Below are positions 37,898-48,518 of a stretch of 64,000 nucleotides of DNA, in pieces. Position 1 is the first letter of the stretch; every line of letters starts with the position of its first letter. The notes under the pieces were generated by a model. It was given only the letters and a program-made list of their open reading frames with translations, was not told the DNA's origin and searched no databases. A program made the translations under genes and the position numbers. Origin of the DNA: Agromyces mariniharenae (GTDB lineage Bacteria > Actinomycetota > Actinomycetes > Actinomycetales > Microbacteriaceae). Location: assembly GCF_008122505.1 (NCBI RefSeq), contig NZ_VSSB01000002.1, forward strand, positions 868,001-932,000. Direction: 5' to 3'.

Positions 37898-39322
37898 TCA
37901 GGGCGCGTCGCCGCGCGCCTCGAGCCGGGCGAGGAACAGGGCCTCCCCGAGCAGCGCGCGCTTGAACACGCCGAGGTGCAGCGACTCGTTCGGGCTGTGC
38001 GCCTTGGACTCGGGGTCCTCGACGCCCGTCACGAGGATCTGCGCGCCGGGGAACTCCTCGACGAGCTCGGCGATGAACGGGATCGAGCCGCCGACGCCGA
38101 TCTCGACGGGCTCGCGCCCCCATGCCTCCGCCATGGCGGCGCGCGTCTCGGCGACCGCCCAGCCGCTCGTGTCCACGAGGAACGGCTGCCCGGTGTCCAC
38201 GTCCTCGAAGGTCAGCTTCGCGCCGAACGGCGCGTTCGCCTCGAGGTGCGCGCGGACCGCCGCGAACGCCTCGTCGGCGTCCTGGCCCGGCGCGATGCGG
38301 GCGCTCACGCGCACCCGGATGCCGGGCAGGAGCGTGTTCGACGCGTTCGCCACGTCGGGCGCGTCGATGCCCGTGATCGTGATCGCGGGCTGCGACCAGA
38401 TGCGCGACAGGATGGTGCCCGTGCCGATCGGCGCGACGCCGTCGAGCAGGCCCGCCTCTGCGCGGAGCTGCGCCTCGTCGTACGCCGGCGTCTCGAGCCC
38501 CGCGTCGCGCAGGCCCTCGACGGCGACCGAGCCGTCCGCGTCCCACAGGGTGTCGAGCAGGCGGATGCCGGCGAGCATCGCGTCGGGCACGGCGCCGCCG
38601 TACATGCCCGAGTGCGAGGCGTGCGCGAGCGTGTCGATGCGGAGGTTGAACGCGACCGCGCCGCGGAGCGCGACGGTGATCGCGGGAGTCTCGAGGTCCC
38701 AGTTGCCGGAGTCCGCGACGATGATCGCGTCGGCGGCGAGGAGGTCGCGGTTCTCGCGGAGGAAGTTCGCGAACGAGCGCGACGCCCATTCCTCCTCCCC
38801 CTCGATGAACACCGCGATGCCGAGGTCGAAGTCGCCCGCCGCCTCGGCGAACGCGCGGATGGCGCCGACGTGGGCCATGACGCCCGCCTTGTCGTCGGCG
38901 GCGCCCCGGCCGTGCAGCCGGTCGCCGCGCTGCGTGGGCTCGAACGGCGGCGTGTCCCAGTCGTCGTCCTTGCCGGGGGGCTGCACGTCGTGGTGCGCGT
39001 AGAGGAGGACCGTCGGGCGTCCGTTGCGCGCGGGCCGGCTCGCCACCACGGCGGGCTGGCCGAGCTCCGATCCGTCCTCGACGGCGGCGCGGCGGATCTC
39101 GACGAGCTCGAACACGCCGGTTCCGCGGAGCAGCTCGGCGACGGCCTCGGCGCTCTCGGCGACGTGGGCGGGGTCGAACGCGGGCCACGACACGGACGGG
39201 ATCCGCACGAGGCGGGCGAGGTCGGCGACGGTCGCGGGGAAGCCGGCGTCCACGGCGCTGCGGATCGCCGCGGCGGTCTCGGTGGGCGCGATCGTGGATC
39301 CGGTGGGAGGGGGCTGGGTCAT
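37898..39322 (-). CDS. M20-family metallopeptidase (dipeptidase/DapE-like)
   Basis: The 474-residue protein has the M20 di-zinc site: LLYAHHDVQPPGKDDDW (His and catalytic Asp), GRGAADDKAGVMAHVGAI (bridging Asp), FIEGEEEWASRSF (catalytic and ligand Glu), DSGNWD and the last ligand in a C-terminal ESLHLG. The bacterial dimerisation domain is in the middle. This is the form annotated as dipeptidase in actinobacteria; whether it acts on dipeptides or on N-succinyl substrates cannot be told. ATG 39322 is divergent from the DUF3043 gene, with about 36 bases between. Confidence 0.93.
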   Translation of the reverse strand: MTQPPPTGSTIAPTETAAAIRSAVDAGFPATVADLARLVRIPSVSWPAFDPAHVAESAEAVAELLRGTGVFELVEIRRAAVEDGSELGQPAVVASRPARNGRPTVLLYAHHDVQPPGKDDDWDTPPFEPTQRGDRLHGRGAADDKAGVMAHVGAIRAFAEAAGDFDLGIAVFIEGEEEWASRSFANFLRENRDLLAADAIIVADSGNWDLETPAITVALRGAVAFNLRIDTLAHASHSGMYGGAVPDAMLAGIRLLDTLWDADGSVAVEGLRDAGLETPAYDEAQLRAEAGLLDGVAPIGTGTILSRIWSQPAITITGIDAPDVANASNTLLPGIRVRVSARIAPGQDADEAFAAVRAHLEANAPFGAKLTFEDVDTGQPFLVDTSGWAVAETRAAMAEAWGREPVEIGVGGSIPFIAELVEEFPGAQILVTGVEDPESKAHSPNESLHLGVFKRALLGEALFLARLEARGDAP

Positions 39323-39358
39323 GCCGGTAATCTTAAGGGAACCGATCCGAGGACTCCC

Positions 39359-39946
39359 GTGGCCAACAACTCCACCAACACCCCCGCGCCCGAAGCCGGC
39401 GCCGACAACGCGGCATCCGAGTCGACCCCCAAGGTCGGCAAGGGGACGCCCACTCCGAGCCGTGCCGCCCAGGAGGCCGCACGCAAGCGCCCGCTCGTGC
39501 CGAACGACCGCAAGGAAGCGGCGAGGCAGGCCCGCGCGAAGCAGACCGAGGCCCGTGAGCGGGCTCGCGTCGGCATGGCGATGGGCGAGGACAAGTACCT
39601 GCCCGCACGCGACCGCGGCCCGCAGAAGAAGTTCGTGCGCGACTACGTCGACGCGCGCTTCAGCATCGGCGAGATCCTGATCCCGGTGATGTTCCTCGTC
39701 ATCGTGCTCACGCTGATCCCGAGCTACGAGGTGCAGACCATCGGCATCTTCGCGCTCTGGGGCTTCTTCCTCGTCTCCGTGCTCGACGTGATCATCCTGG
39801 GCACGATCCTGAACCGCAAGCTCAGGGCGAAGTTCGGCGAGAACAAGGTCGAGAAGGTCCGCTGGTACGCGGCCATGCGCGCGCTGCAGTTGCGTCCGCT
39901 GCGTCTGCCGAAGCCGCAGGTCAAGCGCGGCCAGTACCCGTCCTGA
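39359..39946 (+). CDS. DUF3043 membrane protein
   Basis: The 195-residue protein has an N-terminal disordered, basic part (residues 1-80, rich in Ala, Pro, Lys and Arg). The DUF3043 core with DKYLPARDRGPQKKFVRDYVDARF is followed by two membrane helices (about 105-125 and 130-150) and a basic tail. The family is widespread in actinobacteria and has no assigned role. GTG 39359 is preceded by GAGGA at 5 bases. TAATCT (39328-39333) is a candidate -10 element, which would give a short leader. Confidence 0.85.
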   Translation: MANNSTNTPAPEAGADNAASESTPKVGKGTPTPSRAAQEAARKRPLVPNDRKEAARQARAKQTEARERARVGMAMGEDKYLPARDRGPQKKFVRDYVDARFSIGEILIPVMFLVIVLTLIPSYEVQTIGIFALWGFFLVSVLDVIILGTILNRKLRAKFGENKVEKVRWYAAMRALQLRPLRLPKPQVKRGQYPS

Positions 39947-40027
39947 TCCGAGCCCGGCCCGCGTGAGGGTCGAACGGCGACGGATGCCGCACCGCCATCT
40001 CGGCGCGTCCGAACGTGCCGCGCGAGG

Positions 40028-41179
40028 TCACGCCCGCGCGTACGCCCCTGCTCGGATGAGCGGCACCCGGGTCTCCTCGTCGGTGAGCGAGCCGTGCTGC
40101 CCGACCATGAGCTCGGCCTGCCGGTTCGGCTCGCGCCGGTCGTAGTAGGCGATGCCCGACCGGGCGGCGATGAGCACGTCGCCGATCCGGCTCAGCACCT
40201 CCTCGTCGACCGTCGGCCCGTAGAGGCCGGATTCGATCGCCTCGTCGCGCCCGAGCACCCATGCCCGGTGGCCCTCCGCGGCCCGCCAGCCCTCGACGAG
40301 CCGCGCGCGGGCCGCCTCGTCGAGCTCGGGTTCGGCGTAGAGGGAGAGGAACCGCGGCTCGCCTCCGACGTGACGGATGCCGTCGACGAGGTCGGGGCGG
40401 GCGTCGACGAACACGTGCTTCTGGGCGGGCACGTCGACCACGCCGTGGTCGGCCGTGACGAGCAGGCCCGTGCCCCGCGGCATCCGTCGCTCGAACGCGG
40501 CGACCTCGGCGTCGAGCTGCTCGAGGAGCCCGAGCCAGCGGTCGGACTCCCAGCCGTGCGCGTGTGCGGCCTGGTCGAGCTCGGGCACGTACAGGTAGAC
40601 GAGGGCGCCCGAGTGCTGCTCGAGCACCGACTGCGCCATGGCGAAGCGATCGGGGACCGAGGCGGCGGCCCGGAACTCCGCCCCGCGCAGCACCGCCCGC
40701 GTGTAGCCCGAGTCGGCATAGCGCGCCGCGCCGATCGCGAACGTCGGAACGCCGTCGGCGGCCGCGGACTCGAACAGCGTCTCCGAGCGCTGCCACGTCT
40801 CGGGCACCATGGCGGCGTCCCAGCCGTTGAGCTGGTTCACGAGGCGGTCGTGCGCCGCGTCGAGGACCCGGTAGCCGACGAGCCCGTGCTCCCCCGGCAT
40901 CCGTCCCGTCGTGAAGCTCGCGAGGGCTGCGGCCGTCGTCGACGGCAGCACCGTGCGGATCACGTCGCGCCGCGTCATCCGCGAGCTGAGGAATCGGGCG
41001 TGGCCGGCGCGCGCCTGCAGGTTGCCCGCGCCGAGGCCGTCGACGAGCACGACCACCGCACCGGATGCCGCGGGGAGCCCGAACCCGTTCTGCACGCCCT
41101 GCAGGCTCGCCAGCGAACTCGCGAGGACCCCGGCAAGCCGCGGAGCGGTGACGGCGGGCACCGGTAGCATGGCAGGCAT
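40028..41179 (-). CDS. Alkaline phosphatase-superfamily nucleotide pyrophosphatase/phosphodiesterase
   Basis: The 383-residue protein belongs to the type I phosphodiesterase/nucleotide pyrophosphatase family. The first metal site and nucleophile are in [13 protein letters not shown] and [15 protein letters not shown] (Thr nucleophile in PSTTA). Further metal ligands are in [15 protein letters not shown] and [11 protein letters not shown], with the last His in MVGQHGSL. There is no signal peptide. The start is probably ATG 41179 (ATG 41170 is possible); no ribosome binding site is seen and CAGACT upstream could be a -10, so the mRNA may be leaderless. It is divergent from parC. Confidence 0.88.
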   Translation of the reverse strand: MPAMLPVPAVTAPRLAGVLASSLASLQGVQNGFGLPAASGAVVVLVDGLGAGNLQARAGHARFLSSRMTRRDVIRTVLPSTTAAALASFTTGRMPGEHGLVGYRVLDAAHDRLVNQLNGWDAAMVPETWQRSETLFESAAADGVPTFAIGAARYADSGYTRAVLRGAEFRAAASVPDRFAMAQSVLEQHSGALVYLYVPELDQAAHAHGWESDRWLGLLEQLDAEVAAFERRMPRGTGLLVTADHGVVDVPAQKHVFVDARPDLVDGIRHVGGEPRFLSLYAEPELDEAARARLVEGWRAAEGHRAWVLGRDEAIESGLYGPTVDEEVLSRIGDVLIAARSGIAYYDRREPNRQAELMVGQHGSLTDEETRVPLIRAGAYARA

Positions 41180-41256
41180 CGCGCCCAGTCTGGCACAGGC
41201 CGGGCGCGCCCCCGTTTCCCCCCGCGTGCACCGCACGCCAGCAGCAGAGACCACGG

Positions 41257-43731
41257 ATGACCCGAGCCAAGAACCCGCCCGCCGACGAGCCGATCGTCGA
41301 ACGCATCGAGGACGTCGACGTCGCCACCGAGATGCAGGGCTCGTTCCTCGAGTACGCCTACTCGGTCATCTACTCGCGGGCCCTGCCCGACGCGCGCGAC
41401 GGCCTGAAGCCCGTGCAGCGACGCATCCTCTACCAGATGGTCGAGATGGGCCTGCGGCCCGACCGCGGCCACGTGAAGTCGGCGCGCGTCGTCGGCGAGG
41501 TCATGGGCAAGCTGCACCCGCACGGCGACACGGCCATCTACGACGCCCTCGTGCGCATGGCGCAGCCGTTCACGCTGCGCGTGCCGCTCGTCGACGGCCA
41601 TGGCAACTTCGGCTCCCTCGACGACGGTCCGGCAGCACCGCGCTACACCGAGGCCCGCCTGGCCTCCCCCGCGCTCGCGATGACCGAGGGGCTCGACGAG
41701 GACGTGGTCGACTTCGTCCCGAACTACGACAACCAGCTCACCCAGCCCGAGGTCCTGCCGGCGGCCTATCCGAACCTCCTCGTCAACGGCGCGAGCGGCA
41801 TCGCCGTGGGCATGGCCACGAACATGGCGCCGCACAACCTCATCGAGGTCGTCGCGGCCGCGCGGCACCTCATCGCCCACCCGAACGCGACGCTCGACGA
41901 GCTCATGGAGTACGTGCCCGGCCCCGACCTGCCGACGGGCGGCACGATCGTGGGGCTCGCCGGCATCAAGGACGCGTACGCGACCGGCCGCGGCAGCTTC
42001 AAGACCCGCGCGAAGGTCAGCGTCGAGAGCATCACCGCGCGCAAGACGGGGCTCGTGGTCACCGAGCTCCCCTACCTCGTCGGCCCCGAGAAGGTCATCG
42101 AGAAGATCAAGGACGGCGTCAACGCCAAGAAGATCAGCGGCATCTCCGACGTCACCGACCTCACCGACCGCACCAACGGCCTGCGCCTCGTCATCGGCAT
42201 CAAGACCGGCTTCAGCCCCGAGGCGGTGCTCGAGCAGCTCTACCGCCTGACGCCGCTCGAGGACTCCTTCAACATCAACAACGTCGCCCTCGTCGACGGC
42301 GGCCCGCAGACGCTCGGGCTGCGCGAGCTCCTGCAGGTCTACGTCGCGCACCGCATCTCGGTGGTGACGCGGCGGTCGCAGTTCCGCCTCGCGCGTCGCA
42401 CGGAGCGGCTGCACCTCGTCGAGGGCCTGCTCATCGCGATCCTCGACATCGACGAGGTCATCCAGGTCATCCGCACGAGCGACGAGGCCGAGCAGGCGCG
42501 AACCCGCCTCATGGACGTCTTCGACCTCAGCCAGCTGCAGGCCGAGTACATCCTCGAACTGCGCCTGCGCCGGCTCACGAAGTTCTCCCGCCTCGAGCTC
42601 GAGGCCGAGCGCGACAAGCTCCGCGCCGAGATCGACGAGCTCGAGGCCCTGCTCGCGAGCCGGCACCGCATCGAGGCGCTCGTGTCCGACGAGCTCGCCG
42701 AGATCGCCGAGCGCTACGGCACGCCGCGGCGCACGCTGCTCACCGATGCCCGACCGAGCATCGCGGGCACACGTGCGAAGCACGCCGCGGCCGACCTCGA
42801 GGTGGCGGATGTCGCGTGCCGCGTGTTCCTCAGCGCGACGGGTCGCATCGCTCGCGTCGACCTCCCCGACGGGCCCGACGGCCAGCCGGCGATCACGCAG
42901 CCGGCTCGGCGGAGCAAGCACGACGCCATCCGCTCGACGCTCGACACCACGAGCCGCGCCGAGATCGGCGCCGTCACGAGCCTCGGCCGCCTCATCCGGT
43001 TCACGCCCGTCGACCTGCCGATGCTGCCGCCGACCTCGGTGCAGCTCGGCGCCGGCGTGCGCGTCGGCGACTACCTCGCGCTGCCGAACCGCGACGAGAA
43101 GGTGCTCGCAATCGTGGCGCTCGACGGCGACCGCTCGATCGCACTCGGCACGAAGCAGGGCGTGGTGAAGCGCGTTGCCGCGAACGCCTATCCCAACAAG
43201 CCCGAGTTCGAGGTCATCGGCCTGAAGGCCGGCGACGAGGTCGTCGGCGCGGTGCAGGGCGACGAGACCGACGAGCTCGTGTTCGTCGCCTCCGACGCGC
43301 AGCTGCTGCGCTTCCCCGCGGCATCCGTGCGCCCGCAGGGCTGCCCGGCCGGTGGCATGGCGGGCATCAACCTGGCCTCGGGTGCGCACGTGGTGCACTT
43401 CACGAGCGTGCCGGCCGAATCCGCGGCCGACGCAGTGGTCGTCACGATCGCCGCGAGCAACGAGACACTGCTCGGCACCGACCCCGGCAGCGCGAAGGTG
43501 AGCTCGTTCGCGGAGTTCCCGGCGAAGGGCCGCGCGACGGGCGGCGTGCGGGCGCAGCGATTCCTGAAGGGCGAGGATGCCCTGCACCTCGCCTGGGTCG
43601 GCCGGTCTCCCGCGCTCGCGGTGGGCACCGACGGGTCCGCGCGACAGCTGCCCGACGGCGGCGCGAAGCGCGACGCATCGGGCCAGGCGCTCGAGGCCGT
43701 GGTCGCCGCCGTGGGGCGGCGCATCGGCTGA
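41257..43731 (+). CDS. parC: DNA topoisomerase IV subunit A
   Basis: The 824-residue type IIA topoisomerase A subunit has the catalytic Tyr130 (APRYTEAR), the quinolone-resistance region around [24 protein letters not shown], and a C-terminal beta-pinwheel. It lacks a clear GyrA box (QRRGGKG), and its partner parE lies 1.5 kb downstream on the other strand. Together these make it ParC-like and not the oriC-linked GyrA. It decatenates daughter chromosomes, a job that fits a terminus-proximal location but does not require it. ATG 41257 is preferred. Confidence 0.9.
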   Translation: MTRAKNPPADEPIVERIEDVDVATEMQGSFLEYAYSVIYSRALPDARDGLKPVQRRILYQMVEMGLRPDRGHVKSARVVGEVMGKLHPHGDTAIYDALVRMAQPFTLRVPLVDGHGNFGSLDDGPAAPRYTEARLASPALAMTEGLDEDVVDFVPNYDNQLTQPEVLPAAYPNLLVNGASGIAVGMATNMAPHNLIEVVAAARHLIAHPNATLDELMEYVPGPDLPTGGTIVGLAGIKDAYATGRGSFKTRAKVSVESITARKTGLVVTELPYLVGPEKVIEKIKDGVNAKKISGISDVTDLTDRTNGLRLVIGIKTGFSPEAVLEQLYRLTPLEDSFNINNVALVDGGPQTLGLRELLQVYVAHRISVVTRRSQFRLARRTERLHLVEGLLIAILDIDEVIQVIRTSDEAEQARTRLMDVFDLSQLQAEYILELRLRRLTKFSRLELEAERDKLRAEIDELEALLASRHRIEALVSDELAEIAERYGTPRRTLLTDARPSIAGTRAKHAAADLEVADVACRVFLSATGRIARVDLPDGPDGQPAITQPARRSKHDAIRSTLDTTSRAEIGAVTSLGRLIRFTPVDLPMLPPTSVQLGAGVRVGDYLALPNRDEKVLAIVALDGDRSIALGTKQGVVKRVAANAYPNKPEFEVIGLKAGDEVVGAVQGDETDELVFVASDAQLLRFPAASVRPQGCPAGGMAGINLASGAHVVHFTSVPAESAADAVVVTIAASNETLLGTDPGSAKVSSFAEFPAKGRATGGVRAQRFLKGEDALHLAWVGRSPALAVGTDGSARQLPDGGAKRDASGQALEAVVAAVGRRIG

Positions 43732-43852
43732 GCCGGCCCGCGCCGGGGCGTCCCGCTCTTGACGTCGGCCGCGACGACCGGCATATTCGGCCGTGGCCGG
43801 CGCGGTGCGGCATCGCCCCGCGGCATCCGGCCCGTGACGGCTGGGGGCGGCG

Positions 43853-45187
43853 ATGACGCGTGCGGTGCTGGAGCAGACGATCGGCGGAGACGTGCTCGCG
43901 CCGGGCGACGACGGCTACGACGAGGCGCGCACGGTGTGGAACGCCATGGTCGACCGGCATCCGAGGTTCGTCGTGCGGTGCTCCGACGCCGCTGACGTGG
44001 CCGCCGCCCTGCGGTACGCGCGCGAGCACGACCTCGAGTTCGGGATCCGCTGCGGCGGGCACGGCATCGTCGGACACGCGGTGCCCGACGGGGGCCTCAT
44101 GATCGATCTCCGCCCGATGGGCGCGGTCGTGGTCGATCCTGCGACGCGTCGGGCTCGCGTGCAGGGCGGGGCGCTCCTCGGGGCGCTCGACGTGGCCACC
44201 CAGGAGCACGGTCTCGCGACGACCGCGGGCAACGTGTCGCACACGGGCGTCGGCGGGCTGACACTCGGCGGCGGGATGGGCTGGCTGGCGCGGCGGCACG
44301 GCCTGACGTGCGACAACGTCGTCTCGTTCGAGGTCGTGACCGCCGACGGGTCGATCGTGCGCGCGAGCGCCGAGGAGCACCCCGAGCTGTTCTGGGCGCT
44401 GCGCGGCGGCGGCGGCAACTTCGGCGTCGTGACGGAGTTCGAGTTCGTGCTCCACCCCGAACCGGGGCGCACGATCGCGGCGGAGTTCCACTACCCCGCG
44501 GCCGTGGCGGCGATGCCGATGCGACGCTGGCGCGACCTGAGTGCGACCGCGCCCAGGGAGGCGACCTTCACGGCGACGATCTCGGGGCAGGACGTGGCCG
44601 TCGGGCTCGTCTGGGTCGGCGACCCCGAGGCGGGAGGCGCCGCGATCGCGGAGCTCGACCGGGAGCTCTCGGCTGTGGCCGAACCAGTCGCCCGCGTGGT
44701 CGAGCCCATGTCGTACCTCGAGCTCCAGACCCGCGAGGACGACCTCGAGGGCCACACCTGGCGGCGGTACTGGAAGGGCCACTACTTCCGCGCCCTCGAC
44801 GACGAGCTCCTCGACCTCGTGTTCGAGCGCGACGAACCCTACCTGCCCGACGTGAGCCTGCAGGCCTACGGCGGCGCGATCGCCGACGTCGACGATGACG
44901 ACACCGCGTTCTCACGGCGCGACACCGCGTTCGAGTTCGTCGCCGCCGCGCGGTGGCGCGATCCGTCGGAGGACGAGGCCCGGATGTCGGCGGCGCGACG
45001 CTACGCCGGCGCCATGGAACGGTTCGCGAGCGGCGCCTACGTCAACGTGCTCGGCGACGACGGCGCCGCGGGCCTGCGCCGCGCGTACTCCGACGAGAAG
45101 CTCGCCCGGCTGACCGCGGTGAAGGACGCCTACGACCCCGACAACGTGTTCCACCTGAACCAGAACATCCGCCCGTCCGCCCGATGA
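43853..45187 (+). CDS. FAD-linked oxidoreductase (berberine-bridge-like)
   Basis: The 444-residue protein has a PCMH-type FAD-binding domain (FGIRCGGHGIVGHAV, where the His would bind FAD covalently), the GGLTLGGGMGWLARRHGLTCDNV segment and a C-terminal BBE motif (PDNVFHLNQNI). The second covalent Cys of bicovalent members is not at its usual place, so FAD is probably attached through the His only. Substrates of such enzymes range from sugars to alkaloids and are not predictable. It lies 121 bases after parC and runs convergently toward parE, 31 bases away. Confidence 0.9.
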   Translation: MTRAVLEQTIGGDVLAPGDDGYDEARTVWNAMVDRHPRFVVRCSDAADVAAALRYAREHDLEFGIRCGGHGIVGHAVPDGGLMIDLRPMGAVVVDPATRRARVQGGALLGALDVATQEHGLATTAGNVSHTGVGGLTLGGGMGWLARRHGLTCDNVVSFEVVTADGSIVRASAEEHPELFWALRGGGGNFGVVTEFEFVLHPEPGRTIAAEFHYPAAVAAMPMRRWRDLSATAPREATFTATISGQDVAVGLVWVGDPEAGGAAIAELDRELSAVAEPVARVVEPMSYLELQTREDDLEGHTWRRYWKGHYFRALDDELLDLVFERDEPYLPDVSLQAYGGAIADVDDDDTAFSRRDTAFEFVAAARWRDPSEDEARMSAARRYAGAMERFASGAYVNVLGDDGAAGLRRAYSDEKLARLTAVKDAYDPDNVFHLNQNIRPSAR

Positions 45188-45218
45188 GGCGGAGCCGACG
45201 CGCGAGCTGCCGTCGGCG

Positions 45219-47297
45219 TCAGGCGTCGATGCGGTCGCGCTCGAGCGCGTCGGAGCTGTCGATGATGAACTCCTTGCGCGGTGCCACGTCGTTGCCCATG
45301 AGCAGCTCGAACACCCGACCGGCGTTCTCGGCGTCGCCGAGGCCGACGCGGCGCAGCGTGCGGTGCCGCTTGTCCATCGTCGTCGTCGCGAGCTGGTCGG
45401 CGTCCATCTCGCCGAGGCCCTTGTACCGCTGGATCGGGTCCTGGTAGCGGCGACCCTGCTTCTTCAGCTGGGCGAGCACGCCCTGGAGCTCGGCCTCGGA
45501 GTACGTGTAGATCGTGTCGTTGGGCTTCGAGCCCGGGTTCATCACGACCACGCGGTGCAGCGGCGGGACCGCCGCGAACACGCGGCCCTCCTCGATCATC
45601 GGCCGCATGTAACGGAAGAAGAGCGTGAGCAGCAGCGTGCGGATGTGCGCACCGTCGACGTCGGCGTCGCTCATGATGATGACCTTGCCGTAGCGCGCGG
45701 ACGCGAGATCGAAGCTCCGGCCCGATCCCGCGCCGATCACCTGGATGATCGAGGCGCACTCGGCGTTGCCGAGCATGTCGGAGACGCTCGCCTTCTGCAC
45801 GTTGAGGATCTTGCCGCGGATCGGCAGCAGCGCCTGGTGCTCGCTGTCTCGGGCGAGCTTGGCCGTGCCGAGCGCCGAGTCGCCCTCCACGATGAACAGC
45901 TCGCTGTGCGCCACGTCGCTGGAGCGGCAGTCCACGAGCTTCGCGGGCAGCGACGAGCTCTCGAGCGCGTTCTTGCGGCGCTGGGTCTCCTTGTGCGCGC
46001 GGGCGGAGATGCGCGACTTCATCTCGGCGACGACCTTGTCGAGCAGCAGCGCGGACTGCGCCTTGTCGTCGCGCTTCGTGGAGGCGAATCGCGCCCCGAG
46101 CTCCTTCGTGAGCACGTTGGCCACGATGGCGCGCACGGCGGGGGTGCCCAGCACCTCCTTCGTCTGGCCCTCGAACTGCGGCTCGGGCAGCCGCACGGTG
46201 ATCACGGCCGTGAGGCCCGCGAGCACGTCGTCCTTCTCGAGCTTGTCGTTGCCGGCCTTGAGGCGCCGGGCGTTCTGCTCCACCTGCTGGCGCAGGAACC
46301 GCAGCAGCCCCTGGTCGAATCCGGTCTGGTGCGTGCCGCCCTTCGGCGTGGCGATGATGTTGACGAACGACTTCACGATCGTCTCGTAGCCCGTGCCCCA
46401 GCGCAGGGCGATGTCGACGTGGCACTCGCGCTGCAGCTCGGTCGGCACCATCGCACCGCCGTCCGTGAGCACGGGGACGGTCTCGGTGAAGCCGCCCGAC
46501 CCGGTGATGCGCCAGATGTCGGTGAGCGGGGCATCCGTCGCCAGGTGCTCGACGAACTCGGAGATGCCGCCCTCGAACTGGAACGACGTCGCGTGCGGCT
46601 CGGCGCCGCGCTCGTCGGTCACGTCGATCGCGAGGCCCGGCACGAGGAACGCGGTCTGTCGCGCGCGCCCGAGGAGCTCGTCGGTCTGGAACTCGGCGCC
46701 CTTCGTGAAGATCTGCCGGTCGGCCCAGTACCGGATGCGCGTGCCCGTGACGCCCTTGGCCACCTTGCCGACGACTCGCAGCTCACTGCGCTCCTCGAAC
46801 GGGGTGAACGGGGCGTCGGGCGTCGGGGCGCCCGTGTCGGCGAACACGCCCGGCTCGCCGCGGTGGAACGACATCGCCCACGTCTTGCCGTCGCGGTCGA
46901 CCTCGACGTCGAGGCGCTCGGACAGGGCGTTGACGACCGAGGCGCCCACGCCGTGCAGACCACCCGAGGCCGCGTAGGAGCCCGAGCCGAACTTGCCGCC
47001 CGCGTGGAGCTTCGTGAACACGACCTCGACGCCCGAGAGCCCGGTCTTCGGCTCGATGTCGACGGGGATGCCGCGCGCGCGGTCGCGCACCTCGACGCTG
47101 CCGTCGGGGTGCAGCAGCACGCCGATCTCGCTGCCGTGCCCCGCGAGCGCCTCGTCGACCGAGTTGTCGATGATCTCCCAGAGGCAGTGCATGAGCCCGC
47201 GCGAGTCGGTCGACCCGATGTACATGCCGGGTCGCTTGCGAACCGCCTCGAGGCCCTCGAGGACGGAGAGGTGGCGGGCGGAATAGTCGGAGCTCAC
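45219..47297 (-). CDS. parE: DNA topoisomerase IV subunit B
   Basis: The 692-residue GyrB/ParE-type ATPase subunit. The GHKL ATP site is visible in LWEIIDNSVDEALAG, RDRARGIPVDIEPKTG and ASGGLHGVGASVVNALS. The transducer domain has QTGFDQGLLRF, and the TOPRIM domain has FIVEGDSALGTA and DADVDGAHIRTLL. It hydrolyses ATP to drive strand passage with ParC. It begins with GTG 47297. In many actinobacteria a second gyrB-like gene sits near sigA, as here. An upstream stretch of 145 bases separates it from the divergent DUF7455 gene. Confidence 0.93.
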   Translation of the reverse strand: MSSDYSARHLSVLEGLEAVRKRPGMYIGSTDSRGLMHCLWEIIDNSVDEALAGHGSEIGVLLHPDGSVEVRDRARGIPVDIEPKTGLSGVEVVFTKLHAGGKFGSGSYAASGGLHGVGASVVNALSERLDVEVDRDGKTWAMSFHRGEPGVFADTGAPTPDAPFTPFEERSELRVVGKVAKGVTGTRIRYWADRQIFTKGAEFQTDELLGRARQTAFLVPGLAIDVTDERGAEPHATSFQFEGGISEFVEHLATDAPLTDIWRITGSGGFTETVPVLTDGGAMVPTELQRECHVDIALRWGTGYETIVKSFVNIIATPKGGTHQTGFDQGLLRFLRQQVEQNARRLKAGNDKLEKDDVLAGLTAVITVRLPEPQFEGQTKEVLGTPAVRAIVANVLTKELGARFASTKRDDKAQSALLLDKVVAEMKSRISARAHKETQRRKNALESSSLPAKLVDCRSSDVAHSELFIVEGDSALGTAKLARDSEHQALLPIRGKILNVQKASVSDMLGNAECASIIQVIGAGSGRSFDLASARYGKVIIMSDADVDGAHIRTLLLTLFFRYMRPMIEEGRVFAAVPPLHRVVVMNPGSKPNDTIYTYSEAELQGVLAQLKKQGRRYQDPIQRYKGLGEMDADQLATTTMDKRHRTLRRVGLGDAENAGRVFELLMGNDVAPRKEFIIDSSDALERDRIDA

Positions 47298-47442
47298 GTC
47301 GGATCACTCTACTGTCGCCCGAGGACACCGCGGCGCAGGCGCTACGCGCAGAGCGAAATGCGGCGACCAACGGAAGGAACCGGCTCTCCCGCGTGTTTTC
47401 ATTGATGAACGGAACATCGATCGTGAGCCAGGAGGAGGAGCC

Positions 47443-47679
47443 ATGACGCAGTACACCGACAGCCCCGGTGCGGTCGACGAACTCGACACCCCCTACGAGC
47501 TCACCGCGCTCGACCGCTGCGACGCCTGCGGCGCGCAGGCCTACATCCGAGTCGTCGTCGCGAGCGGCGAGCTGCTCTTCTGCGCCCACCACGGACGCAA
47601 GCACCAGGAGAAGCTCTCGCAGATCGCGCACAGCTGGCACGACGAGTCGAGCCGACTCCTCGTCGACGACCGCGACTGA
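47443..47679 (+). CDS. Small zinc-ribbon protein (DUF7455)
   Basis: A 78-residue protein with the pattern YELTALDRCDACGAQAYIRV and then LLFCAHHGRKHQEKL: CxxC plus C-x-HH, probably a zinc site. The family is conserved in actinobacteria next to sigA or gyrB-like genes, as found here, and has no assigned function. AGGAGGAGG lies just upstream of the ATG, a strong ribosome binding site that suggests high expression. A hairpin follows the stop. Confidence 0.88.
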   Translation: MTQYTDSPGAVDELDTPYELTALDRCDACGAQAYIRVVVASGELLFCAHHGRKHQEKLSQIAHSWHDESSRLLVDDRD

Positions 47680-47693
47680 CCCCCGAACGACGT

Positions 47694-47721
47694 GAACGCC
47701 CCGGCTCCGGCCGGGGCGTTC
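47694..47721. terminator. Terminator after the DUF7455 gene
   Basis: An 11-base perfect stem (47694-47704 with 47711-47721) around a 6-base loop, 14 bases after the stop and between convergent genes (gatD ends at 47772). Confidence 0.8.
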
Positions 47722-47771
47722 GTCGTATCCGGGGTCATCCGGGGGTCTGGAGCGTCCGTGCGTCGCGCGCC

Positions 47772-48518
47772 TCAGGCGTCGGCGACGGATGCCGCGACCC
47801 GCGCCGCGGCGAGCTGCGCCTCGCGGGCGCCCGTGGCATAGGCGTCGACCACCGCGGCACGCTCGCCCGGAGCGTACGTGAGGCCGGCGCGCTCGGCCAT
47901 GATCCGCAGCAGGTGATCGGCGAAGGCGGGGTTCTTCGCCAGCACCGGACCGTGCAGGTGCGTGCCGATCACGGCGCCCATGACGACGCCCTCCTGGCCC
48001 GAGTCCCTGCCGTTGCCCGCGCCGGCGCGGATGCGCCCGAGCGGCGATCCCTCGGCGCCCACGTAGTCGCGAGCGTGGTTCTCGAACCCGACGAGGAGCC
48101 CGAATCGCGGCGACGCGACCACGAGGTCGTCGGTGACGCGGCCGGCGCGCGGGACCGCACGGCCCGGAAGGATGCCGAGCCCCTCGAGGCTCGACCCGTC
48201 GGGGTGCTCGATGCCCCAGCTGAGCAGCTCCCAGCCGGTGCCGATCGCGAGGATCGGGACGCCCTCGGTGCCCCAGGTGCGCAGCTCGTCGTGGAGCTCC
48301 AGCAGCGCCGCGCGGCTCGCCTCGACCGACGAGTCGCTGCCCGATCCGAGCACCACCGCGTCGACGCGATCGGGCAGGTCGTCGCGCGACTCGACCGCGA
48401 CGACGCGTGCGTCGAGCCCAGCCCAACCGGCGCGACGTGCGAGCACGTGCGCGTTCTCGGCGTCGCCGTTCGTGTTCTGCAGGCCGGGCAGGAGCGCCAC
48501 GATCGTGAGGGTGGTCAT
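47772..48518 (-). CDS. gatD: GatD-like glutamine amidotransferase lacking the catalytic cysteine
   Basis: The 248-residue protein has the class I amidotransferase fold of GatD, the lipid II isoglutaminyl synthase partner of MurT. LGSGSDSSVE fits the substrate loop and GTHLHGPVLAKNP retains the catalytic His. The nucleophile elbow reads LAIGTGWELLSW, so Gly93 stands where the catalytic Cys belongs. The whole protein has no cysteine. It therefore cannot release ammonia from glutamine by the usual mechanism. ATG 48518 overlaps the murT stop (ATGA), so the pair is cotranslated. It may be a structural partner of MurT. B-type peptidoglycan offers an explanation, set out under findings. Confidence 0.88.
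   Translation of the reverse strand: MTTLTIVALLPGLQNTNGDAENAHVLARRAGWAGLDARVVAVESRDDLPDRVDAVVLGSGSDSSVEASRAALLELHDELRTWGTEGVPILAIGTGWELLSWGIEHPDGSSLEGLGILPGRAVPRAGRVTDDLVVASPRFGLLVGFENHARDYVGAEGSPLGRIRAGAGNGRDSGQEGVVMGAVIGTHLHGPVLAKNPAFADHLLRIMAERAGLTYAPGERAAVVDAYATGAREAQLAAARVAASVADA

Noticed and set aside
41257..47297. parC/parE as the gyrase genes gyrA/gyrB
   Set aside because: The GyrA-box is not evident, the two genes are convergent and not adjacent, no dnaA-recF genes are near, and the neighbourhood is that of sigA. Topoisomerase IV is the better call.
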